Positions 15,112 through 22,538 of a DNA stretch of 26,052 nucleotides are shown in pieces. The notes under the pieces are model-generated. The model was not told the origin of the DNA, did no database searches, and worked only from the letters and a program-made list of their open reading frames with translations. Source of the stretch: Actinomycetes bacterium (GTDB lineage Bacteria; Actinomycetota; Actinomycetes; Mycobacteriales; Mycobacteriaceae); NCBI GenBank assembly GCA_023415515.1, contig JAEZKH010000008.1, positions 1 through 26,052 on the forward strand, read 5' to 3'. A program made the translations under genes and the position numbers. Every line of letters starts with the position of its first letter. Position 1 is the first letter of the stretch.

Positions 15112-16625
15112 CGCACATGGCCACATCGCTGCGTGTCGGCATCATCGGCGCCGGACCGGGTGGTCTGGCGCTGGCAATCTTTCTGCGCAAGGCCGGATTC
15201 CGCGACTTCACCATCTTCGATCGCGAAGACGGCGTCGGAGGCACCTGGCGGATCAACACGTATCCGGGCCTGGCGTGTGACGTCAAATCCCACCTCTACT
15301 CATACTCGTTCGACCTCAACCCGAACTGGTCGCGGCTGTGGTCGGCTCAGCCCGAGATCCTCGAGTATTTCGAGCGATGCGCCGAGCGCTACCGGCTGGG
15401 GCCCAACCTGCGATTGCGCACGGAGATCGTCTCGGCGGAATGGGATGCTGACGCCGCCACGTGGCAGTTGACGACGAGCACGGGGGAGCACCACACGTTC
15501 GACATCGTGGTGTCGGCCGTCGGGCTGTTCACCAGGCCGGTGCTGCCCGAACTCGAAGAAGAGGAACCGTTCACCGGAACGATCATGCACACCGCGAGGT
15601 GGGATCACACGGTTGATCTGACGGGTGCACGCGTCGCCGTCCTTGGCACGGGATCGACTGCATCGCAGTTGATCCCCGAGGTGGCCAAGGTCGCCGAGAA
15701 GGTGTACTCGGTACAGCGCTCGCCGACGTGGATCCTGCCGAAGCCCGACCGCCCCTACACCGAGCGGGAGAAGTGGATCTTCGCCCACATCCCGTTCGCC
15801 AAGAAGATCTACCGCACGAGGCTCTGGCTGCGCAGCGAGTCCAACATCGGGGTGATCGAGCACGGAAGCGACAAGACGAAGGAGTTCTCCGACATCGCGC
15901 TGCGACAACTCGGCTCGATCGTCGCCGACGAAGACCTACGCAACCGGCTGACGCCTGACCATCCGCTGGGCTGCAAGCGTCTGGTGTTCGCGTCGGACTA
16001 CCTACAGACGCTGACCCTGCCGCACGTCGAAGTGGTGTCCAGCCCTGCGCGGCGGTTGAAGTCACGGTCGTTGGTGACTGAGGACGGCACCGAACTCGAC
16101 GTCGATGTCGTGTTGTGCGCCACCGGATATGCCGCCGCGGACTATCTCGGTGAGCTCGAGGTTCTCGGCGAGCAGGGTGTATCGCTGCGCGATACCTGGG
16201 CCGACGGCGCGTACGCATACCTCGGCATGGCCGTCCCCGGTTATCCGAACTTCTTCATGCTGTACGGCCCGAACACCAACGTCGGGTCCAACAGCGTCAT
16301 TTTCATGCTCGAGGCGCAGGCCCGCTACATCGTGCGGGCGCTGAAACACATGCGTCGCAGGCGGAAACCGTACGTCGCCGTCGCGCCCGACACGATGGCG
16401 GACTTCACCGAGAAGATCGATCGGTGGATGCAGGGCACGGTGTGGCTGACCCGCTGCTCCAACTACTTCCGCGCAGCCAGCGGACGCGTGGTCACGCAAT
16501 GGCCCCGCAGCGCACGCGCATTCTGGAGGATGACCCGGCGGTTCAGGCCGTCGGACTACACCTTCACCGCACCTGCGGCACAGCCAGGATCGACGGTCGA
16601 ACCGACTGGCGCGGCGCACCGGTGA
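15108..16625 (+). CDS. Baeyer-Villiger-type flavin monooxygenase
   Basis: The 505-residue enzyme has two Rossmann motifs, GAGPGG (14-19) for FAD and GTGSTA (180-185) for NADPH. Between them is the type I Baeyer-Villiger fingerprint FxGxxxHxxxW[P/D], seen here as FTGTIMHTARWD (155-166). GGTWRINTYPGLACDV and ATGY are also typical. Such enzymes insert oxygen next to a ketone to give an ester or lactone. The neighbours supply a ketone upstream (P450, ADH, SDR) and hydrolases downstream (HSL esterase, SMP-30). ATG 15108 overlaps the SDR stop; an internal ATG at 15117 is the other possible start. A related N-hydroxylase is less likely because of the complete fingerprint. Confidence 0.92.
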   Translation: MTHMATSLRVGIIGAGPGGLALAIFLRKAGFRDFTIFDREDGVGGTWRINTYPGLACDVKSHLYSYSFDLNPNWSRLWSAQPEILEYFERCAERYRLGPNLRLRTEIVSAEWDADAATWQLTTSTGEHHTFDIVVSAVGLFTRPVLPELEEEEPFTGTIMHTARWDHTVDLTGARVAVLGTGSTASQLIPEVAKVAEKVYSVQRSPTWILPKPDRPYTEREKWIFAHIPFAKKIYRTRLWLRSESNIGVIEHGSDKTKEFSDIALRQLGSIVADEDLRNRLTPDHPLGCKRLVFASDYLQTLTLPHVEVVSSPARRLKSRSLVTEDGTELDVDVVLCATGYAAADYLGELEVLGEQGVSLRDTWADGAYAYLGMAVPGYPNFFMLYGPNTNVGSNSVIFMLEAQARYIVRALKHMRRRRKPYVAVAPDTMADFTEKIDRWMQGTVWLTRCSNYFRAASGRVVTQWPRSARAFWRMTRRFRPSDYTFTAPAAQPGSTVEPTGAAHR

Positions 16626-17530
16626 GTGTCGTCGGCCGACTTGATCCCGCGCTTCGCCACCTCGCCCACGCGCGCACGGACCTCTCGGCCGACATGCTGC
16701 CTGCGGTGCGTGCGTCGCTGAACCAGCGCCGCCGCGATGAGGCACGCGCGATCGACACCGCAGGCGTCTCCATCGACGACGCGACGGCCGACGCGGTGGC
16801 CGTGCGCATCTACCGCGGCGGGTCGCCACCTTCACCGGCGGTCATCTATTGTCACTCAGGCGCTTTCGTGCTGGGCAACCTCGACACCGATCACCGGCAG
16901 TGCGTGGAACTCGCCAGGGGTGGCCGGTGCACGGTCATCTCAGTCGACTACCGATTGGCGCCTGAGCATCCGTTCCCCGCTGCGTTCGGGGACGCCTCGA
17001 CGGCTTTCGAGTGGGCCGTCGACCACGCGAGCCCGCTGGGCATCGACGTCGACCGGTTGGCGGTGGCGGGCAGCAGCGCGGGCGGGGCGTTGGCGGCAGG
17101 ACTGGCGCAGCGCCTTGATCTTCCGATCACGTTCCAGCTGCTGCACCAGCCGGTGCTCGACGACCGGCCGACGCTGTCGACGGAGGAGTTCGACTCGACG
17201 CCCGGCTTCGACGGGCCGGCAGTCGAGCTGATGTGGCGTCATTACCTTGCCGGTGGGGCGGCTTCCGCCGATGCGGCGCCGGCGCGTCGCGTCGACCTTG
17301 CCGGGGTGCCTGGCGCGTTCATCACGTGTTCGGAGCTTGACCCGCTGCGCGACGAGGCGATCGACTACGCGGCGCGGTTGTTGCATGCGGGAGTGTCGAC
17401 AGAACTGCACGTGTTTCCCCGCACGTGTCACGGTTTCGATGCATTCTCGCCGAACTGGGAAGTGAGTCGCCAGCAATACATGCTGCAAGGCGCCGCGTTG
17501 AGGCGGATTTTCCACAAGAACCATGCATGA
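16622..17530 (+). CDS. HSL-type alpha/beta-hydrolase (esterase)
   Basis: The 302-residue protein belongs to the hormone-sensitive-lipase group of alpha/beta hydrolases. The nucleophile elbow is GSSAGG with S152; the acid is D240 (ELDPLRDEAIDYA) and the base H270 (CHGFDAF). The oxyanion-hole motif usually HGGGF/HGGAF is HSGAF at 78-82, a small change. DYRLAPEHPFPAA is a hallmark of this family. Placed right after the Baeyer-Villiger gene, it probably hydrolyses the ester or lactone produced. GTG 16622 overlaps the monooxygenase stop as GTGA. The last codons overlap the first copy of the 22-bp direct repeats. Confidence 0.92.
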   Translation: MSVVGRLDPALRHLAHARTDLSADMLPAVRASLNQRRRDEARAIDTAGVSIDDATADAVAVRIYRGGSPPSPAVIYCHSGAFVLGNLDTDHRQCVELARGGRCTVISVDYRLAPEHPFPAAFGDASTAFEWAVDHASPLGIDVDRLAVAGSSAGGALAAGLAQRLDLPITFQLLHQPVLDDRPTLSTEEFDSTPGFDGPAVELMWRHYLAGGAASADAAPARRVDLAGVPGAFITCSELDPLRDEAIDYAARLLHAGVSTELHVFPRTCHGFDAFSPNWEVSRQQYMLQGAALRRIFHKNHA

Positions 17531-17613
17531 TCAACTGCCGGGCCATTCATGATCATTTGCCCATGGGATCATGATCAATTCGCCACGGGTTCATGATCAA
17601 TTGCTGGCGCCAC
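17526..17613. repeat. Four direct repeats of 22 bp with a CATGATCA core
   Basis: CATGATCA begins at 17526, 17548, 17570 and 17592, an exact 22-bp period or about two helical turns. Three copies continue with T/A-TTgCC-like bases and a short G/C stretch. TGATCA is itself palindromic, so each unit could bind a small dimer on the same face of DNA. The first copy overlaps the esterase stop codon. The array is about 150 bp upstream of the secreted repeat-protein gene. It is too short-spaced to be a CRISPR array. Confidence 0.8.
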
Positions 17614-17764
17614 CCATAGGAGCGAAGAAAAAGCAAACTACCTCGGCATCTCAGGAAAATCTTACGAAAAAAAGATGTGCTGTTCAGAATCGATAATCTG
17701 TGCCATGATTTGCTCAACCGGGGGATGAATCGACATTCGTACGTCCAAACGAGGGGGATCTTTC
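17614..17764 (+). promoter_or_regulatory. AT-richer upstream region and likely promoter of the secreted repeat protein
   Basis: This non-coding stretch is markedly richer in A and T than the rest of the window, with an A-tract around 17667-17673. GATAATCT at 17692-17699 resembles a -10 element; no convincing -35 is seen. A GAGGGGG ribosome site about 7 bases before ATG 17765 is strong. Promoter assignment is tentative. Confidence 0.4.
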
Positions 17765-19264
17765 ATGGGTAAACACGACAAAGGGCGGCGTCCTGTCCGG
17801 CCCGGGCAAATCATCGCTGCTGCGGCAGCGGCGACCGTCATCGGAGGCTGGGCCGCTCCGGTCGCCTACGCCGACGATGGCGCCGGCGCCGACGCGGGCT
17901 CCAAGACGGTCAACAAGCCCGTCAGCAAGGCGGTAGGGGCGGCGACGGGAGCGGCGAAGGACGCCGTCGACACGGTGCGGAAGGCCGTGACCGACGTCGG
18001 TTCGTCACTTCAGGGTGCCGCCAAAAGCACGCTGCAGGTTGGGTCCGGCGGTGCAGGCAGCCTGCTGAAGCCCAAGTCCAACAGCCCGAGGTCGACCGTT
18101 TCGGCACAGCAGACGACCAACGGCGGCAGCGAGCGCAATGCGCTGGTTGCGCCGGCGCTGGTGTCGCCGACGCCTGGTCCCTCGAACGACACTGCCACGG
18201 GCTCGGTGACCCTCCCGATCGTGAACGTCACTCTGCCGAATCTCCCGCAACTGCCGGACTTCCAGGTGCCCGGACCCGGTCTCGGGGTGCCGCCGAGCTT
18301 CGGCGCACAAGGTCCCGTCAACACTCGGCTCAGCCCGCTCCCTGCTGCTGCCGCTGCGGCCACCAATGGCAACAACCTGTTCGGCCTCAACTTCTTCAAC
18401 ATCGAAGACAACAATTTGGGGGTCGCCAACAACATCGGCACCGGCCTGCAGGGCATCTTGGCGGGTGATCGCAACACGTTGGCAGGCAACCAGGTGATCC
18501 TGCCGAGCAGCTTCGGCACCAACTTCGGATGGATGGGTGACGACAACGGCAAGCTGGGTCTGAACCTGCCCACCGATTTGGATGACTTGGACGCTCTGTT
18601 CAACCTGAACCCGCTCAACATCCTGGCGTTGGGGCCGTCGGGCACCAACCTGGTCGGGAGCGCTTTCAGCTACGGCAACAACACCTTCATCATGGGCGAT
18701 GACAACCAGGGCACGGGTAACAACATCCAGCTCGGGGCGGGCAACTTCGGCAACAACATGCACTGGATCGGGGACAACGCCGACGGCTCCGGCAACAATA
18801 TCGTCACCGCCATCGGCAGCCTGGGCAACAACATGTCGGTCATCGGCGACAACAGCGGCGGCTCCGGCAACAACTTCAATTTCGGCGCCTTTGGCTTCGC
18901 CAACAACATCGGTCTGATCGGCAGCGCAGCCTCGGGGTCCGGGACCAACACAAACGTTTCGCCGTTCGGCGGGTTCGCACAGAACTTCGTGTTGGTCGGC
19001 GATGGCGCGGACGGCTCGGGTAACAACTCCAACGTTTCGGCGTTCGCGGGCTTCGCACAGAACATCGCACTGATCGGCAGAGGCGCGGACGGATCCGGTA
19101 ACAACTCCGGCATCTTCAACTTCGCGCTTATGGGAGGAAATGCGGACAACGCAGGCAACAACAACGGAGGCGGCTTCAACGTCGCGATCTTCCCTGGCGA
19201 CAATCAGGGCAATTGCAGCGGTCCTGCCTGCTTCAGCTTCTTCGGAACCCAGTTCGGTAATTAG
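17765..19264 (+). CDS. Secreted Asn/Gly-rich repeat protein of unknown function
   Basis: The 499-residue protein has a Sec-type signal peptide: basic MGKHDKGRRPVRPGQ, a hydrophobic Ala-rich core, and a likely cleavage after A36 in VAYA-DD. A low-complexity Ala/Lys/Val region follows (about 45-100), then a Pro-rich linker (130-195). From about residue 303 to 470 there are roughly seven imperfect repeats of about 25 residues built on GNN-x3-IGDNADGSGNN. They recall the MPTR repeats (NxGxGNxG) of PPE proteins, but no PPE or PE domain is present. A beta-solenoid is a reasonable guess. Two cysteines near the end (C484, C489) may form a disulfide. Location should be cell envelope or outside. It is a single-gene unit between the direct repeats and a strong hairpin. 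Confidence 0.8.
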   Translation: MGKHDKGRRPVRPGQIIAAAAAATVIGGWAAPVAYADDGAGADAGSKTVNKPVSKAVGAATGAAKDAVDTVRKAVTDVGSSLQGAAKSTLQVGSGGAGSLLKPKSNSPRSTVSAQQTTNGGSERNALVAPALVSPTPGPSNDTATGSVTLPIVNVTLPNLPQLPDFQVPGPGLGVPPSFGAQGPVNTRLSPLPAAAAAATNGNNLFGLNFFNIEDNNLGVANNIGTGLQGILAGDRNTLAGNQVILPSSFGTNFGWMGDDNGKLGLNLPTDLDDLDALFNLNPLNILALGPSGTNLVGSAFSYGNNTFIMGDDNQGTGNNIQLGAGNFGNNMHWIGDNADGSGNNIVTAIGSLGNNMSVIGDNSGGSGNNFNFGAFGFANNIGLIGSAASGSGTNTNVSPFGGFAQNFVLVGDGADGSGNNSNVSAFAGFAQNIALIGRGADGSGNNSGIFNFALMGGNADNAGNNNGGGFNVAIFPGDNQGNCSGPACFSFFGTQFGN

Positions 19265-19288
19265 GGCCCGGCCGTTCCTGCACGACAA

Positions 19289-19320
19289 CGCGCCCCGACG
19301 AGCTCATCCGTCGGGGCGCG
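19289..19320 (+). terminator. Strong hairpin terminator after the secreted repeat protein
   Basis: A perfect 12-bp stem (19289-19300 with 19309-19320; GCGCCCCGACG core) closes an 8-base loop 25 bp after the stop codon. No T-tract follows, which is common for mycobacterial terminators. It separates this gene from the acyl-CoA dehydrogenase promoter. Confidence 0.75.
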
Positions 19321-19361
19321 ATGTCGTCGCGGGGTCCGCGCAGTCCGGTAACTGAACCCGG

Positions 19362-19391
19362 CTTTACAGAACAGCGGGCAAATGTCACGCT
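19362..19391 (+). promoter_or_regulatory. Operator/promoter element upstream of acyl-CoA dehydrogenase (copy C)
   Basis: CTTTACA at 19362-19368 and TGTCACGCT at 19383-19391 have half-site starts 20 bp apart. The ATG at 19399 follows 7 bases after the -10-like CACGCT, again as expected for a leaderless transcript. Unlike copies A, B and E, it serves one gene on one strand. Confidence 0.65.
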
Positions 19392-19398
19392 AGCGGGG

Positions 19399-20562
19399 AT
19401 GGATTTCTCGAAAGTCGCGCTGTCTGAAGACGACGAATCGTTCAGGGGCGATCTGCGGTCGTTCCTGACCCAGATCGTGACCGACGAGGTCATTCAACGG
19501 GACCGCGAGACCGGCGAGAACTTCGACGAGGGCGTGCATCTGGCACTTGGTGAAGCCGGTTATCTGGCCGCCGACTTCAGGACCGGGACCGAGGGCGGTT
19601 TCACCCGCGTCCGTAAGCGGATCTGGGATCTGGAGATCGGACGAGCGCACACGCCGTGGTTCCACTGGGGCACGACGGCGATGGTCGCGCGTGCCGTCGA
19701 GCAGTTCGGTTCACCCGAACTCAAGGAGGAGGTGCTCGAGCGCACCCTCGCCGGTGAGTTCCGGTTGTGTCTGGGCTACACCGAACCGGAGGGCGGGTCC
19801 GACGTCGCCACCTGCAAGACACGAGCGGTGCGCGACGGCGACGAATGGATCATCAACGGTTCGAAGATGTTCACGTCGAACGCGCAGAACGCGTCGTATG
19901 TGTACTTGATCACCAACACCGCCCCGGACGCGCCGAAACACAAGAGCCTGACCATGTTTCTCGTTCCGCTCGACTCGCCAGGGGTTCAGATCCAGCCGTT
20001 GCGAACCGTGGACGGTGACCGGACCAACATCACGTACTACAGCGACGTGCGCGTCGCGGACAGGTACCGCATCGGTGAGGTGAACGCGGGCTGGACGGTG
20101 CTGCGCGATGCGCTCAACGACGAGCACGGCACCGTCGAGCGCGGCGACGACGGGCTGCAGAAGATCGCCACCATGTCCGAGCACGTGCTGCTGCTCGCTG
20201 AGGCGCTGGACAAGGTCGCCGCGCTCGTTCCCGACGAGGGTTCGGTGAAGTACCGGCTGGGCCGCTGCGTCGCTCGGGTGGAGGCCGCGATGAGTACGCC
20301 GGAAATGTTCGGCCGCGTCGCGAATGCGCAAGTTCTGCGCGAGGTCTCACCGGAACTGATGGATATCCTGGGCACGCCGTCGAGCCTTCCGGCGGGTGAG
20401 CGGGGAGCGGTCGCCGACGGCGGCGCCGAATACGTGTTCCGGTTGGCGGGTCCGACCGGGATCTACGGCGGGACCCTCGAGGTGTTCCGAAACATGATCG
20501 CCCAGCACGCACTCGGCCTCGGCAGGCCCGACTATTCGGCGCCGCGGAACAAGAGTTCCTAG
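19399..20562 (+). CDS. Acyl-CoA dehydrogenase
   Basis: This flavoprotein of 387 residues oxidises an acyl-CoA to the 2-enoyl-CoA. Family segments are CLGYTEPEGGSDVATCKTRA (FAD/substrate-binding strand), DEWIINGSKMFTSNAQNASY and the C-terminal GPTGIYGGTLEVFRNMIAQHALGLGRPDY. The residue that is the catalytic Glu in MCAD (YEGT) is Gly here (YGGT). That is frequent in actinobacterial enzymes whose base sits elsewhere in the fold, or which work as a heteromeric pair. The ATG at 19399 is preferred over upstream in-frame starts because it lies directly behind operator copy C and begins at the family N-terminus (FSEDDESFR-like). Its end overlaps the convergent luciferase-like gene by 4 bp. Confidence 0.9.
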   Translation: MDFSKVALSEDDESFRGDLRSFLTQIVTDEVIQRDRETGENFDEGVHLALGEAGYLAADFRTGTEGGFTRVRKRIWDLEIGRAHTPWFHWGTTAMVARAVEQFGSPELKEEVLERTLAGEFRLCLGYTEPEGGSDVATCKTRAVRDGDEWIINGSKMFTSNAQNASYVYLITNTAPDAPKHKSLTMFLVPLDSPGVQIQPLRTVDGDRTNITYYSDVRVADRYRIGEVNAGWTVLRDALNDEHGTVERGDDGLQKIATMSEHVLLLAEALDKVAALVPDEGSVKYRLGRCVARVEAAMSTPEMFGRVANAQVLREVSPELMDILGTPSSLPAGERGAVADGGAEYVFRLAGPTGIYGGTLEVFRNMIAQHALGLGRPDYSAPRNKSS

Positions 20563-21491
20563 AGCCGGTCGATCACAGCCGACGCCAGTAGCTCGAGCGT
20601 CGCGTCGGAGCCACGGTCGTGGGTGAACAGGACGATCTGGCCGAATCCCATGTCCTGCAACTCGTGCAGGCGGTCGACGACGGCCGGCGGGGTGCCGATG
20701 AGGCCGCCCTCTTGGAGTCCGAAAGCCGGCATCCCGAACCGCTTCTCGGCCAGCTGCCGTACGCCGGGCAGCGATGCGTCATCGCGCGCGAGTGCCATCA
20801 CCGCCTCGACCGACATCACGATCGAGGCGGGGTCACGGCCGATGTCATCGCAGAGTTGCCGCAGCACCGTGATCTTGTGATCGAGTTGACCGAGTGCATA
20901 TGTCGGCACGTTCCACACGTCGGCGTAACGGGCCACCAAGGGGAGCGTGTGCTTCTCGCCGACACCGCCGACCACGATCGGCGGCCGTGGCCGCCGCACC
21001 GGTCCCGGCTTGATCGGCATGTCGGTCACCGTGAAGTGTTCTCCAGCGAAGTCGATTCGCTCGTCGGCGAACGCCTGTCGCAATATTTCCAGTGTCTCGC
21101 CGAGGCGCTGGGAGCGCTGCGCGAACGTGCCCCACTGGATGCCGGCGCGCGCGTGCTCATCGGCGATCGATCCGCTTCCGATGCCGAGTTGAAGCCGTCC
21201 CGCCGAAATCTGGTCGAGCGTGGTGGCCATCTTCGCGAGTACGGCGGGATGGCGAAACTGGTTGCACAACACCATGTGTCCGACCTGAATACGGTCGGTG
21301 CGGCTGAGCAGCGCGGTCGCGAGAGTCCATGCTTCCAATGACGGGAGGTCGGGTAGACCTGGGCCGTACAGATGGTCATAGAGCCACAGCGAGTCGATGC
21401 CCAGTTCCTCACAGCGCAGAGCGCGATGCAGCACCTCGGCATAGCTGAAGCCCATCTGCGGTAGGTAGACACCGATCTCGGCCCTTGTCAT
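20559..21491 (-). CDS. Luciferase-like (LLM class) F420-dependent oxidoreductase
   Basis: The 310-residue TIM-barrel oxidoreductase starts EIGVYLPQMGFSYAEVLHRA and shows LGIDSLWLYDHL, HMVLCNQFRHPAVLAKMATTLDQIS in pieces, GRLQLGIGSG, the PPIVVGGVGEKHTLPLVARYADVWN segment, and a C-terminal GTPPAVVDRLHELQDMGF. It likely uses F420 or FMN. I chose ATG 21491 because it begins at the family N-terminus; an in-frame ATG at 21560 would add 23 residues with no family resemblance, and no clear ribosome site distinguishes them. It is divergent from a second LLM gene at 21616, with which it is only distantly related. Confidence 0.87.
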   Translation of the reverse strand: MTRAEIGVYLPQMGFSYAEVLHRALRCEELGIDSLWLYDHLYGPGLPDLPSLEAWTLATALLSRTDRIQVGHMVLCNQFRHPAVLAKMATTLDQISAGRLQLGIGSGSIADEHARAGIQWGTFAQRSQRLGETLEILRQAFADERIDFAGEHFTVTDMPIKPGPVRRPRPPIVVGGVGEKHTLPLVARYADVWNVPTYALGQLDHKITVLRQLCDDIGRDPASIVMSVEAVMALARDDASLPGVRQLAEKRFGMPAFGLQEGGLIGTPPAVVDRLHELQDMGFGQIVLFTHDRGSDATLELLASAVIDRL

Positions 21492-21615
21492 GTCCGCAGT
21501 GCCGCCTTCTGTCGGTGATGGTGTGGCGAGTGCCGCGCGGGGTTGACCGTCATCGAATGGCATGGTAACGACGTTCTCAACTTTGGAGAAGGTAATTCGC
21601 GTAAAGGCGGGGCCG
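21492..21615. promoter_or_regulatory. Intergenic region between two divergent LLM oxidoreductase genes
   Basis: The 124 bp between the two preferred starts contains TTCTC-7 bases-GAGAA (21574-21590) and two GGTAA words (21564-21568 and 21591-21595) placed around it. No copy of the TTTACA/TGTCAC operator is present, so these genes may follow a different control. An AAAGGCGGGG shortly before ATG 21616 is a plausible ribosome site. Confidence 0.3.
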
Positions 21616-22536
21616 ATGAAGTTCACATTCACCCATCCGATGCACAGCCACCCCTACAACCCGGAACTGGTCACCGGCGAGGGCATCGCGACGGTTGCGG
21701 CGGCGGCCGAGGCGGCGGGTTTTGCCGGCTTCGGGTTCACCGATCATCCCGCCCCGTCGCAGCGCTGGCTCGAGTCGGGCGGCCATGACGCCGTCGACCC
21801 GTTCGTCGCGATGGGTTACGCCGCTGCCCGCACCACGACGCTGCGATTGATCCCGAACATCGTCGTGCTGCCGTACCGCAACCCGTTCGTCGTCGCCAAG
21901 GCGGGCGCGACGCTGGACCTGTTGTCGGACGGCCGATTCACCCTCGCGGTCGGCGTCGGTTATCTGAAGCGCGAATTCACCGCGCTCGGAGTCGAATTCG
22001 ACGAGCGGGCCGCGCTTCTGGAAGAAGCGCTCGAGGTCATCCGCGGCATATGGACCACAGATGACTTCGACTACGGGGGCCGCCACTTCTCGGCCAGGGG
22101 CATCACCGCCCATCCCCGCCCCGTCAGCAGTCCCCACCCGCCGATCTGGATCGGCGGCAACACGGCCGCTGCCCGGCAGCGCGTCGCGACCCACGGCGAT
22201 GGCTGGTGTCCGTTCCCTGCGCCCGCCATGCTGGCCAAGACCGCCCGCACCGCGGCGCTGGAATCGGTGGACGATCTCGCCGACGGCATCGACGATCTGA
22301 AGCGGCGCCTCGACGCGGCAGGACGCGACTGGTCCACCGTCGACATCACGTTCACCAACATCGACGGCGGCAACCCGGCCGACGACGACTTCAACGCCGA
22401 CGCCTATCTGTCTGCGCTGGACAGGCTCGCATACGTCGGCGTCACCTGGGTGCAGGTGACGGTGCCCGGCGACAGCCTGTGGCACGCGGTCGACGTCATC
22501 GAACGATTCGGGAGTTCGGTCATCGAAGGGTCGTGA
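21616..22536 (+). CDS. Luciferase-like (LLM class) F420-dependent oxidoreductase
   Basis: The 306-residue protein begins MKFTFTHPMHSHPYNPELVTG and has the F420-type LLM pattern: GFAGFGFTDHPAPSQRWLE, TTLRLIPNIVVLPYRNPFVVAKA in pieces, GRFTLAVGVGYLKREFTALGV, PPIWIGGNTAAARQRVATHGDGW and a C-terminal VTWVQVTVPGDS. The TDHPAPS and LKREF segments are like those of mycobacterial F420H2-linked oxidoreductases. The substrate is unknown; a role beside acyl-CoA dehydrogenases and P450s suggests a hydrophobic carbonyl or enone. The start ATG 21616 has an AAAGGCGGGG upstream. The stop is 2 bp from the end of the convergent thioesterase gene. Confidence 0.88.
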   Translation: MKFTFTHPMHSHPYNPELVTGEGIATVAAAAEAAGFAGFGFTDHPAPSQRWLESGGHDAVDPFVAMGYAAARTTTLRLIPNIVVLPYRNPFVVAKAGATLDLLSDGRFTLAVGVGYLKREFTALGVEFDERAALLEEALEVIRGIWTTDDFDYGGRHFSARGITAHPRPVSSPHPPIWIGGNTAAARQRVATHGDGWCPFPAPAMLAKTARTAALESVDDLADGIDDLKRRLDAAGRDWSTVDITFTNIDGGNPADDDFNADAYLSALDRLAYVGVTWVQVTVPGDSLWHAVDVIERFGSSVIEGS

Positions 22537-22538
22537 CG

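Noticed and set aside
16852..16866. Broken oxyanion hole in the esterase (HSGAF for HGGGF)
   Set aside because: The backbone amides needed can still be supplied, and the triad and the rest of the HSL signatures are intact.
17526..17613. CRISPR array
   Set aside because: The period is 22 bp in total with an 8-bp conserved core, too short for repeat plus spacer, and no cas genes are present.
18005..19288. Long minus-strand open frame opposite the secreted repeat protein
   Set aside because: The composition only mirrors the sense-strand repeats. The sense frame has a signal peptide, a ribosome site and a terminator.
20470..20500. Inactive acyl-CoA dehydrogenase because YEG is YGG
   Set aside because: Many working actinobacterial enzymes have Gly at this position with the base elsewhere, so the change alone does not show loss of activity.
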